Source of the DNA: Girardinichthys multiradiatus | Lineage: Eukaryota; Chordata; Actinopteri; Cyprinodontiformes; Goodeidae | NCBI RefSeq assembly: GCF_021462225.1 | Contig: NC_061794.1 | Coordinates: forward strand, 45,384,914 to 45,448,913 | DNA length: 64,000 bases | Direction of reading: 5' to 3' | In this document: positions 1 to 9,113 of the stretch, piece by piece | Layout: every line of letters begins with the position of its first letter | How positions within the stretch are numbered: position 1 is the stretch's first letter | Translations under genes and position numbers: made by a program | The notes under the pieces: model-generated | What the model was told of the DNA's origin: nothing | The model's database searches: none | What the model saw: only the letters and a program-made list of their open reading frames with translations

Positions 1-1051
1 ATTCCTGACAATGTTGGGGTATGCTTCTTATGAGGTGACGGATGGTGTCATGTACCAGCAGTGACACTGACCCTGACTCAAATGCAAAACTACTGAAAAA
101 ATGCTTGTGGCCTCCACTAGCAAAACCAGTTCTGTTTTTGGGGTCGTTTCATTGTTGCCCCTTTAGTGCACCTGTTGTTAGTTTTATTAACACCAAAGCT
201 GCTGACACTGATTAACAGTTTGAATATATTGTTTAATTAACAATATATTCATGTAGTTCAGTCAAAAAATATATTTTTTATTTAGAAATTTTAAGTAAAG
301 TGAAAAGACTGACTGAAGGAAATAAGAACGGAGTTGAAAATAAAGGAGACCTATCAACCTATCTATTTCCCTGGATCCTAATGTCACCTTCACCATTTTC
401 ATTCACGCAAACACACACAAGTCACACACCTTTTCCCGCTCACACATAAATATGGAACAGCCTAACACACATGAACACAAGCACTCAGTCGTATGAGTCT
501 CAAGGTTGCAGCTTGGCAGATGGTACACAGAGTCTGCCATGGACACTCACGAACAAACATGAAATGAACCTGACATCTTCTGAGTGTCTGTTTCTAACAG
601 ATGGACAAATAGCACAAAGAACTTATCAGTAAATTCATGTCAAAATTAACTAGTTTTGGACACATAATTAAAAAACAAAAATCAGATATTAGACAACACC
701 GACAATACATATGAGTCCATCTATACACCAACAGTGTCCGTGCAGTGTTCACAAAGTGCCATTCCCAGTCTTATTTATGCTAGTTTATTAATATATCAGT
801 AATGTTCTTTAGTTTGTGCTGTTTGTGTTACGCCTGGATGTCCCCCATGGGGATCAATAAAGTAACAGCTTATCAAATACTCCTTAGGGGGTAGCTTACT
901 ATACTTAACTTTTAAAATTTAGCATATTTGTTTATCTGTCTGGCAAGAACAAAAAATTCTCAATTTAAAAAACTAAAATTATTTAAACCTTTTTCACCTT
1001 TGGTGCAACATTGTGTAAAATTACCCATATCTTGCCTCAGTAAGCTGTGAT
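1..1051. other. Non-coding stretch, left edge
   Basis: No supported gene. It is AT-rich, with a short CA-rich part near 405-430. Around 838-862 the plus strand has a stretch ending in GGATCAATAAAGT, which resembles the 3' end of fish L2/CR1-type LINEs, but no LINE coding sequence precedes it. A small palindrome at 222-250 is listed separately. Confidence 0.6.
222..250. repeat. Short perfect inverted repeat
   Basis: Twelve-base arms (GAATATATTGTT and its complement) separated by five bases. The AT-rich composition means it could form a weak cruciform or be the end of a decayed small transposon. No flanking target duplication was seen. Confidence 0.6.
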
Positions 1052-1445
1052 TGTCATAATGGAGTTTTCTTAGACTCTGAGATACACAACGAGGACAAAG
1101 ACAGCATTTTAACAGTTTATTTAGAAATACGGATAAAGGTTGGACTGGAACCAGGACTGGAGCTGGTGGAGAAACGCGGGGTTCCACGACTTCCTGCAGC
1201 GAAGGGTGATCTGCAAGGCAGGGGAAGAAAAACAAGGAGATCAAAGAAACTGCTTAGAAGCAGGACTGCAGAGAAGCAGAGGTCTAGCTGTTACCACGGC
1301 AAGCGAGAAAAACGAGCTGACGTGACCCACCTGATTGCTCTCAGATGATCAATACCTGTGCAGCAGTACCTGCCAGTCACACCCTGCTCAGAGAGAACAC
1401 AGCACACAAACACAGCCTGTATGCAGCCTGTACACAAACCACCTC
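1052..1445 (-). repeat. 3' LTR of gypsy 1
   Basis: On the plus strand it begins TGTCATAATGG and ends ACCTCA, giving TG/CA ends. Two blocks are shared with 6647-6772: the TGTCATAATGG...TTTTCTTAGAC start and a stretch of about 90 bases (1350-1440) containing AGAGAACACAGCACACAAA. The middle 250 bases (about 1080-1340) are missing from the other LTR. The right edge was placed next to the purine tract and is uncertain by a few bases. Confidence 0.75.
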
Positions 1446-1475
1446 AACGGACGCCCCCTCTGCGTCTAGAGTCCA

Positions 1476-2480
1476 CTATATGACGGACAGAGTAGGCGGG
1501 GTGACCATCAATGTCCCGGGCGGAGGGCACAATGGACTGGAGACAACAGGCTTGATCTGGGAGACATGAAAGGTAGGGTGTACTCCATAATGAGCCGGTA
1601 GTTTGAGGCGGACGGTGGAAGGACTGATGACAGACTGGATCGTAAAGGGGCCCAAAAAACAAGGTGCAACTTCTTTGGAGTAGGCTTTTGTGGGAACATT
1701 TGGGGAGGCCAGCCATACCTCTTGCCCTGGGGCATAGACAGGGTGTCCTCTTTCTGTCCGCATAGCGTTTGTTTTGTGCAGAGGTGCGCTAAAGAGCAGA
1801 CTTAGTCTGGTTCCAAAGTGTTGTTATGGTTGCCAAGGCAACGGAGGGTGTTCTCAAGCTCCTGATTTAACCTCTCACACTGTCCATTTGTTTGGGGATG
1901 AAAACCAGAGGAAAGCCGGGATTTGGCTCCCAAGGCTGAATAGAAATCTCCCGAAACTTGCAAGATAAATTGGGGACCTCTGTCCGAGATTATTTCAGTA
2001 GGTAACCCATGAAGACAGAAGACATGGTTAATCAATAACCTAGTGGTCTCAGCTGCTGAGGGGAGTCTGGTTAATGCTAGAAGGTGACAGACCTTGGAAA
2101 AACAATCTATGATAGACATGATAACAGTCTTATTTCTAGAAGGAGGGAGGCCAGTGACAAAGTCTAAAGCAATATGTGACTGGGGCTGAAGTAAGCCAGC
2201 ACGGGGCTTGTAAGAAGGTTTATTTCTGGCACAGGTAGTGCAGGCAGAAACAAAACTGACAACATCCTGGTTAAAAGCTGGCCACCAGAAATATCTTCGA
2301 ATGAGGGCTATAGTGCGACTCAAACCAGGATGCCATGAAAACCTGGAGGAATAACCCCACTGGATGACCTGAGATCTGACAACAGTGGGGACATAAAGAC
2401 GAACCCGGGGACCCCACCTGGATCAGGCTCACATTCTTGAACATTTCTAACCTGATCCTCAAAGTGCCATGTTACAGAGC
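1476..2480 (-). pseudogene. Gypsy 1 integrase
   Basis: DDE integrase that would join retroelement cDNA to host DNA. From high to low coordinate: a zinc-binding region with CTTCARNK (about 2230); the catalytic core with the first Asp in LDFVTGLP, the second in SDRGPQF and the Glu in NGQCERLNQE; then a GPY/F-type C-terminal part with FLGPF and HPTFHVSQIKP (1476-1763). All three catalytic residues are present. The region is split over several frames (breaks near 2300 and 1770-1800), so no full protein is made. Core order and motifs match vertebrate Ty3/gypsy elements. No chromodomain was recognised. Confidence 0.85.
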
Positions 2481-2489
2481 CGAAAACAC

Positions 2490-3501
2490 AGAACGGGCCG
2501 ATGATTGGGTCAGGTTCTGAGTCGTCTTCAGTTGGAGAAAACTGTCTGGGCAAGGAATCAGGCTTGACATTCTTGGAACCTCGGCCGGTAAGTAATAGTG
2601 AAGTTAAACCGGGAGAAAAACAATGACCAACGAGACTGTTGTGGGTTAAGTCGCTTAGCCTTCTTGATATACTCTAGGTTCTAGTGATCGGTCCATATTA
2701 CAATGGGTTGAGAGGTCCCCTCTAACCAGTATCTCCATTCTTATAAGGCCATCTTGATGGCCAAAAGTTCACAATCTCCCACGTCGTAGTTCCTCTCTGC
2801 GGCAGAAAAACATTTAGAGAAGAATGCACAGGGGTGGAGCTTACCATCCGTGGGTGATCGCTGGGAAAAGTACTGCTCCCATCCCAGTGTCCGAGGCGTC
2901 CACCTCCATAATAAACTGCTCCATGGTATCTGGATGTTTTAACACAGGAGCAGTGGAAAAATGTGGCTTTAGGTCATTGAGCGCCTTGTCGGTTTCAGGA
3001 GACCAGACGAAAGGTTGTTTACTGGAGGTGAGAGCTGTGAGGGGAGAAGCAAGGAGACTGTAGTCACAAATGAAACAACAGTAAAAATTGACAAATCCCA
3101 GGAACTGTTGCAGCTGCTTACGATCTGTGGGAATAGGCCAGTCCACAACAGCTGAGATCTTACTTGGGTCTGGCTTCACCTGTCCACCCTCAAAAATGAA
3201 ACCTAGGGAAGTCACAGAGGGCATGAAATTCACATTTCTCAGCCTTGACAAATAAGCGATTCTCTAAGAGTCTTTGTAGAACAGCTCGAACATGTCTGGG
3301 ATGTTCACTAGAGTCGTTAGGAAAAATAAGGATGTCATCCAGGTAGACAAAAACATTGATGAAGTCCCTGAGGACGTCGTTCACTAGGGCCTGAAAAACA
3401 GCTGGGGCATTAGTCAAACCAAAAGGCATAACCAGATACTCAAAATGACCAATAGGTGTCTTGAAAGCCGTTTTCCATTCATCTCCTTCCCTTATTCGAA
3501 C
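2490..3501 (-). pseudogene. Gypsy 1 reverse transcriptase (second half) and RNase H
   Basis: This continues the RT interrupted by Tc1-[14 protein letters not shown] and the catalytic YLDD ([10 protein letters not shown]) lie at 3330-3430. After a frameshift near 3235 the thumb and connection follow, with FLGFVNFY, then the RNase H start with [12 protein letters not shown] (about 2850-2900). Further RNase H and linker sequence runs to about 2490 in broken frames. The first codons after the Tc1 insertion (VRIREGDEW) continue the reading frame found on the far side of Tc1 at 5123. RT would copy the element RNA into DNA; this copy is inactive. Confidence 0.85.
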
Positions 3502-3503
3502 TA

Positions 3504-5120
3504 CAGGTCCTTCTCAAAATATTAGCATATTGTGATAAAGTTCATTATTTTCCATAATGTAATGATAAAAATTTAACATTCATATATTTTAGATTCATTG
3601 CACACTAAGTGAAATATTTCAATATTTCAGGTCTTTTATTGTCTTAATACGGATGATTGTGGCATACAGCTCATGAAAACCCAAAATTCCTATCTCACAA
3701 AATTAGCATATTTCATCCGACCAATAAAAGAAAAGTGTTTTTAATACAAAAAACGTCAACCTTCAAATAATCATGTACAGTTATGCACTCAATACTTGGT
3801 CGGGAATCCTTTGGCAGAAATGACTGCTTCAATGCGGCGTGGCATGGAGGCAATCAGCCTGTGGCACTGCTGAGGTCTTATGGAGGCCCAGGATGCTTCG
3901 ATAGCGGCCTTTAGCTCATCCAGAGTGTTGGGTCTTGAGTCTCTCAACGTTCTCTTCACAATATCCCACAGATTCTCTATGGGGTTCATGTCAGGAGAGT
4001 TGGCAGGCCAATTGAGCACAGTGATACCATGGTCAGTAAACCATTTACCAGTGGTTTTGGCACTGTGAGCAGGTGCCAGATCGTGCTGAAAAATGAAATC
4101 TTCATCTCCATAAAGCTTTTCAGCAGATGGAAGCATGAAATGCTCCAAAATCTCCTGATAGCTAGCTGCATTGACCCTGCCCTTGATAAAACACAGTGGA
4201 CCAACACCAGCAGCTGACACGGCACCCCAGACCATCACTGACTGTGGGTACTTGACACTGGACCTCTGGCATTTTGGCATTTCCTTCTCCCCGGTCTTCC
4301 TCCAGACTCTGGCACCTTGATTTCCGAATGACATGCAGAATTTGCTTTCATCCGAAAAAAGTACTTTGGACCACTGAGCAACAGTCCAGTGCTGCTTCTC
4401 TGTAGCCCAGGTCAGGCGCTTCTGCCGCTGTTTCTGGTTCAAAAGTGGCTTGACCTGGGGAATGCGGCACCTGTAGCCCATTTCCTGCACACGCCTGTGC
4501 ACGGTGGCTCTGAATGTTTCTACTCCAGACTCAGTCCACTGCTTCCGCAGGTCCCCCAAGGTCTGGAATCGGCCCTTCTCCACAATCTTCCTCAGGGTCC
4601 GGTCACCTCTTCTCGTTGTGCAGCGTTTTCTGCCACAATTTTCCTTCCCACAGACTTCCCACTGAGGTGCCTTGATACAGCACTCTGGGAACAGCCAATT
4701 CGTTCAGAAATTTCTTTCTGTGTTTTACCCTCTTGCTTGAGGGTGTCAATAGTGGCCTTCTGGACAGCAGTCAGGTTGGCAGTCTTACCCATGATTGGGG
4801 TTTTGAGTGATGAACCAGGCTGGGAGTTTTAAAGGCCTCAGGAATCTTTTGCAGGTGTTTAGAGTTAACTCGTTGATTCAGATGATTAGGTTCATAGCTC
4901 GTTTAGAGACCCTTTTAATGATATGCTAATTTTGTGAGATAGGAATTTTGGGTTTTCACGAGCTGTATGACAAAATCATCCGTATTAAGACAATAAAAGA
5001 CCTGAAATATTTCAGTTAGTGTGCAATGAATTTAAAATATATGAATGTTAAATTTTCATCATGACATTATGGAAAATAATGAACTTTATCACAATATGCT
5101 AATATTTTGAGAAGGACTTG
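3504..5120 (-). mobile_element. Tc1-like transposon copy A, full length
   Basis: A 1617-base element flanked by TA on both sides (3502-3503, 5121-5122), the Tc1/mariner target duplication. The ends begin CAGGTCCTTCTC and form long inverted repeats of about 200 bases. Each holds an outer and an inner copy of a TTAGCATATT-containing site (about 3515 and 3705 on the left; about 4925 and 5095 on the right), an IR/DR layout like that of Sleeping Beauty-type elements. It is inserted in gypsy 1 RT. Closely similar copies are at 23582-24549 and 30862-32471. Confidence 0.95.
3789..4792 (-). pseudogene. Tc1 transposase (copy A), one frameshift
   Basis: Cut-and-paste DDE transposase, originally about 334 residues. 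The N-terminus (4592-4792) is a paired-type helix-turn-helix with ISERIGCSQSAVSRHLSG. The catalytic domain has Asp in FSDES, Asp in QHDLAPAHS and Glu in NPIENLW, with 34 residues between the last two (DD34E). Compared with copy C, one base is missing near 4605-4620 (GGAAAATTGTGG instead of GGAAAAAGTGTGG), which splits the gene into two frames. No in-frame stop was seen in the catalytic part. It starts at the ATG at 4792. Confidence 0.93.
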
Positions 5121-5560
5121 TAGGTGGTATGTGTTCCGCAGGTCCAGTTTTGTTAATATGGTGGCATCCTGGACGGCCTCGAACGCTGAAGTGAGCAAAG
5201 GAAAGGAATACTTATTCTTGATTGTGATGTCATTAACGGCTCTGTAATTGATACAAGGTCTTAGAGATCCGTCCTTTTTAGACGCAAAGAAATATCCTGC
5301 CACCATAGGTAAAGAAGATGCCCGAATTATGCCAGCTTTAAGTGAGCCATTTATGCATTTCTCCATGGACTCCTGCTCTGAACCTGACAGGCGAAAAAGC
5401 CGACCTGCTGGTAGTGGAGCATCAGGAAGTAGATCTATCGCACAGTCGTATGGGCGATGGGGTGGGAGAGAAAGAGCTAGATCTTTGCTAAATACTTTCT
5501 CTAGGTCATGATACTCTGCTGGAACGTTTGTTAAATCTGGGGGTGTAAGGATGTCGGCCA
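5121..5560 (-). pseudogene. Gypsy 1 reverse transcriptase (first half)
   Basis: N-terminal [16 protein letters not shown] lies near 5450, followed by the fingers and palm with [17 protein letters not shown] and the first catalytic Asp region TKLDLRN, ending at the Tc1-A insertion after TYHL. Removing Tc1-A with one TA joins this frame to VRIREGDEW at 3501 without a shift, so the RT frame was open here when Tc1-A landed. The counterpart in gypsy 2 is at 38630-39000. Confidence 0.85.
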
Positions 5561-5680
5561 GAGGGGAGGAAGTAGTGACTGCAGAACGAAGACAAGTAGC
5601 TTGACACTCGATGCTCCAGGAATCTATGCGAGATTCTTTCCAGTTTATGTGTGGGTTATGATTATTAAGCCAAGGGTGAC

Positions 5681-5908
5681 CTAAAACAACCGGAATTTCT
5701 TAATGGGGAACAGCAAGAAAGAAATAGTTTTGTGGTGGATCCCCGATGTAACTAATTCCAGAGTCTTCTGTAAGACACAATTCAAAGATTTGTCATCTAG
5801 AGCAGTGACATTTATAGGAGGTTCAAAATTACAGATAGGAAGGTAAAATTTCTGGACCAGATCGGGACTAATTAGATTCTGTTCTGAACCTGAATCAATG
5901 AGAGCCAT
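5681..5908 (-). pseudogene. Gypsy 1 aspartic protease
   Basis: Retropepsin-like fragment with the active-site triad in ALIDSGSEQNLIS (DSG, the usual form in this gypsy group). It would cut the Gag-Pol polyprotein. The open frame ends at a stop near 5700, before the expected C-terminal protease motif; downstream sequence with [15 protein letters not shown] residues (about 5640-5680) continues after the stop. It lies between the Gag zinc knuckle (6035-6079) and the RT start. Confidence 0.78.
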
Positions 5909-5979
5909 TAAAGGAATTTGTTCGTCTTTGCTACATATAGTGGTTTGAAGCAGGAAACGGGGGTAGTTTGGTCGTTAAA

Positions 5980-6631
5980 TCGCGCCCGCCAGCGCCCCCT
6001 TGATCACTGGCGGGCTGTCTCTTTTGGGCGAACCGGGCATTTTAGACAAAAATGGCCTGTGGAACCACAATACAGGCACTGTCCTGTTCTAAATCTTCTC
6101 TCTCTTTCATTGGGAGTGAGGCGTGTTCTCCCTATTTGCATGGGTTCAGGGGATGACTCAAAATTCTCAGGTATGGTGGGCACTTGATTCTCAGGATCTT
6201 TAAAGGAAGAAAAACCCCTGACTCTAGTTCTCTAATGGATATGGTTATCAATGCGAATAGCAGGACCAATGAGAGTCAGTTTCATCCCTGTAAGTGAGTT
6301 CATCTTTTAAAACTTAATTTAACGAATTTAAAAATGCGCACTTCAAGGCCGAAGGGTTCCAGCCAGATTCTGCAGCTAAAGTTCGGAACTCAACTGCCAT
6401 AACCTGGGCAGGAGTAGACAAGACTTGAGCTGAGGGTAGAGGAGAAGAAACAGGATTAATTTGCGGTGCAGGACGCCTGGATATAAATTCTTGAAACTGG
6501 TGACTCAAAGTGCTGACACATTGTTGGATCTGACTCTGCTGTTGGGCTAATGATCTTAGCATAGTATCGTGTTGACCTAACAGAACTCCCTGATGGGAAA
6601 TAGCTCCTCATAATTGTGTATCAGAGTCCAT
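5980..6631 (-). pseudogene. Gypsy 1 Gag, internally deleted
   Basis: The start ATG is at 6631, only about 15 bases from the LTR edge. The N-terminal part has an early TGA, then continues with HQGVLLGQHD and MLRSLAQQQSQIQQC. It then jumps to the capsid C-terminal motif FRTLAAESGWNPSALK (about 6330-6400), so the capsid N-terminal domain of roughly 100 residues is missing. The nucleocapsid zinc knuckle [14 protein letters not shown] (C-x2-C-x4-H-x4-C) is at 6035-6079. Gag would form the particle and bind RNA. Confidence 0.82.
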
Positions 6632-6646
6632 TTGGTCAGCTCGTTC

Positions 6647-6772
6647 TGTCATAATGGGCTTTTCTTAGACACTTGTGCAGTAGCACCTGCCAGTCAGACC
6701 CTGCATAGAGAGAACACAGCACACAAAAACACAGCCTGCATGCATCTTGCACACAGCCTGTACACAAACCAC
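6647..6772 (-). repeat. 5' LTR of gypsy 1, shortened
   Basis: Related to 1052-1445 at both ends but lacking about 250 bases from the middle: TTTTCTTAGAC runs straight into the ACTTGTGCAGTAGCACCTGCC block. The boundary with internal DNA (TGTCATAATGG at 6647) is shared exactly with the other LTR. The outer boundary is diverged. Confidence 0.72.
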
Positions 6773-7739
6773 CGTGGATATGACATTGATCAAGTCTGTT
6801 GCTACAACAGTAACAATTGTCACCAACTTAAGGCATTATTCTTTCTCATAGAAGTTTCTGTGTTTAGATGGACCTTATGTATTGGACCTTGTAAGTGCTT
6901 CAAGATGACATTTCTTATGAATGTTGGAATCTCCACTTTAAAACGTGTCCAGGCCTGTCTGGTTAAAGCATATTGTGCATACAGTCCAGATCTGCACTAC
7001 ACCTGTTCAGGATATTAATGATTGTTTAAAATCGCTATAAAGCTGTAGATTATGTGCTAGACCATCATCTTGACGAGGGATCAACTGGTGCCCCAGCCTA
7101 AATTGCTGTACTCCCTGATGCTTTCTTCCGGAATCATTAAGGCCAGGGAAGAGATAATCACAAAGTTAGGGTTAAACATTAAAACAAATGAGTTTGGATT
7201 AAAAACACTGGATAGTCTAAGATAAAATTGTTTTTTGTTTTGTTTTTTTTATTTGATGTTTTTTCCTCCAAATGACAATGACAACTGTTTCCAGAGAAGG
7301 ACAAAACTAATCAGACATACATGTATTTCTCCTTAGGAAGCTGCATTTGACCAGGCTCTCATTCCCTGTAACCACACTGTCTGAGCAACTCAAAGGTAAA
7401 CTGGTCTCTGCTTCTCTTCACCTCTTATGGATGAATGCATCGCCACTAGCAGTTGTCACGGAAACAGTGGACAGCGTGTCACCTGCTTTGTCCTTGGTAA
7501 CCTTAGGAACTGCAGGTAACATGTGAGTGTTTGGTCAGCTGTCACAGGGGGAAAATCATGAGTTTGGTCAAACACACTCAGCAACAGGTCAAACATGCAG
7601 GGACATTTGCAAAGTACCCTGGAAGATATTTAGTTAATGCTGCTAAAGATTCTTAGTCATCCAGAACATGGTAACTCCAAAAAAGTTTAAAAGCAACACA
7701 AATGGATAGTTCTTGTAGTGTTTCACTCTTTAGTTAGTG
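6773..7739. other. Non-coding stretch
   Basis: No gene or clear repeat was recognised. A T-rich run is at 7229-7262. Sequence near 7330-7500 has no convincing reading frame. Confidence 0.5.
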
Positions 7740-8985
7740 TTAGTGCCATTGTTAGCTTGGATCATTGAGAGATGTTTTGGTCCCATGCAAGAAGGTGTGA
7801 ACTGGTCTGAAACTGACTGGGCATCAGGCTTGATGCTTCACTCCTTCACTCCTCTCTCAAACTATCTATAGTCTTGGTTGTTTAGTCTCTCCATTAACGA
7901 GGTCTAGGCATTCCACAATGCACTGAACTACTTACACCACACCTCTCAGTTTGTTTTTGGATGTTTTGTCCCTAGGATGAGACAACCTCTGTCTGAAAGT
8001 TCGGATAGGTTTGAAATGCACCAGGATGTTTGGAAAAAATCCAGTTTCTCAGATGTTCCAGCAATGTAGGGGATGACAATGTTTTTGCAGGTCCTCTTTC
8101 CATGTTCTGTTCAGTGGTTTGTTTTCTGGACTTCCTCACTGCCTTAACAAAGGTTCAGTTAGGGTATCCACATGTCTAGAGAGCTCTTTTAATATACTTC
8201 TGTTCTCTCTCCTTTCCTTCTGCTTTCATGGGGATGTGTTTGGCCTGATTGTGTAGAGTTCTGATGACAGACAGTTTCTGTTCCAGTGGGTGTGAGAGTC
8301 AAGAAGGTACTGATCTATTTGGGTTGGCTTCCTGTAAACCTTAATATTGAGGCTTCCATCTCTCTCCATGTGCTCCAGACAGTCCAAAAAAGGCAGCTTG
8401 CTGTTGTTCCCCTCCTCTCTGGTGAATTTGATGTTGTTGTCTGCAGAGTTAAGGTTTCTGGTGAACGCTTCTACTTTGTTCGCTTGGATTTTGACCCAGA
8501 TATCATCAACATACCTGAACAAGTGACTCAGTGGCGTTCCCTCTACATGGTTTCCACCATGCAGAAATTGGCCACAATCGAGGAGACCAGAGATCCCATG
8601 GCATAGCAATAGTTCTGTCTTTATAAACTATAATTATACCATAAAAACGTAGTGGATAGGCAGAGGTCCAGCAGGGTGCAGATCTGATCCAGGGTGAAAT
8701 TGGTCCTGTTGTGGTTCGCATCTTGATGAAGTTGTTTTCTGACTGTTTCTACTGCCTCCGATGTGGGAATACAGGTGGAAAGTGAAATGACATTAAAAGA
8801 TACCAGTGTTTCTCCTCTGTGGAGTTTTCTATGTGAAGTGATGTGTTTCCAACAAGAGGTGCTAGAATACCAGCCAGTTGTTTCACAACAGTGTATGTTA
8901 CTGAGTTTATGCTGCTGACTATGGGTCTAAGTGGTGTTTGTTTTTTGTGTATTTTAGAAAACTTGGAAAGGACAAAACAGTTAAT
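7740..8985 (-). pseudogene. Penelope-like element: reverse transcriptase and GIY-YIG endonuclease remnants
   Basis: On the minus strand the order is TPLRPIVSS (about 8930), an AMGSLVSSIVANFCM block (about 8570-8615), the catalytic LFRYVDDIWVKI (about 8500-8530), then LPFLDC and IKVYRKPTQIDQYLL (about 8300-8400). These are characteristic of fish Penelope-like RTs. Further downstream, NIVIPYIAGTSEKL (about 8050-8090) and FERGVKE (about 7850) match the linker and GIY-YIG nuclease part, though the GIY-YIG core itself is deleted or scrambled. The longest intact frame is 8226-8609. Several frameshifts and stops make it inactive. Confidence 0.82.
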
Positions 8986-9001
8986 CTCTTATTGTACTAA
9001 A

Positions 9002-9113
9002 GATTGTACCCAGGCAAAGACATCCCTTGTTCATATGGACATCCCAAAATACACAAAGAAGGTTATTTTGGGAAGTCGATATAAACAAGGCATGACTTCG
9101 CCTGGGTACAGTC
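9002..9113. repeat. Imperfect 50-base inverted repeat beside the Penelope element
   Basis: Arms 9002-9051 and 9064-9113 are about 86 percent complementary (7 mismatches in 50 by eye) around a 12-base loop. Both contain a GTACCCAGGC end. Read outward, each arm encodes a YG/YR-x-PKI-like motif resembling the RT N-terminal motif of Penelope elements, so the arms may be two opposed copies of the element's 5' coding part. Confidence 0.75.

Larger units (their letters stand above)
1052..6772 (-). mobile_element. Ty3/gypsy LTR retrotransposon 1, nested and decayed
   Basis: Minus-strand element with two related LTRs (1052-1445 and 6647-6772) flanking gag, protease, reverse transcriptase, RNase H and integrase remnants in the usual Ty3/gypsy order (integrase after RNase H). 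A Tc1 transposon at 3504-5120 interrupts it. A purine-rich tract (AGAGGGGG on the minus strand, about 1450-1460) sits just before the 3' LTR, as expected for plus-strand priming. Gag has lost its capsid core, the 5' LTR is about 250 bases short, and several frameshifts and stops are present, so it cannot move by itself. No clean target duplication could be assigned. Confidence 0.88.

Noticed and set aside
4389..4832. 147-codon plus-strand frame
   Set aside because: Antisense shadow of the Tc1-A transposase; the same shadow recurs in the other Tc1 copies (31150-31594).
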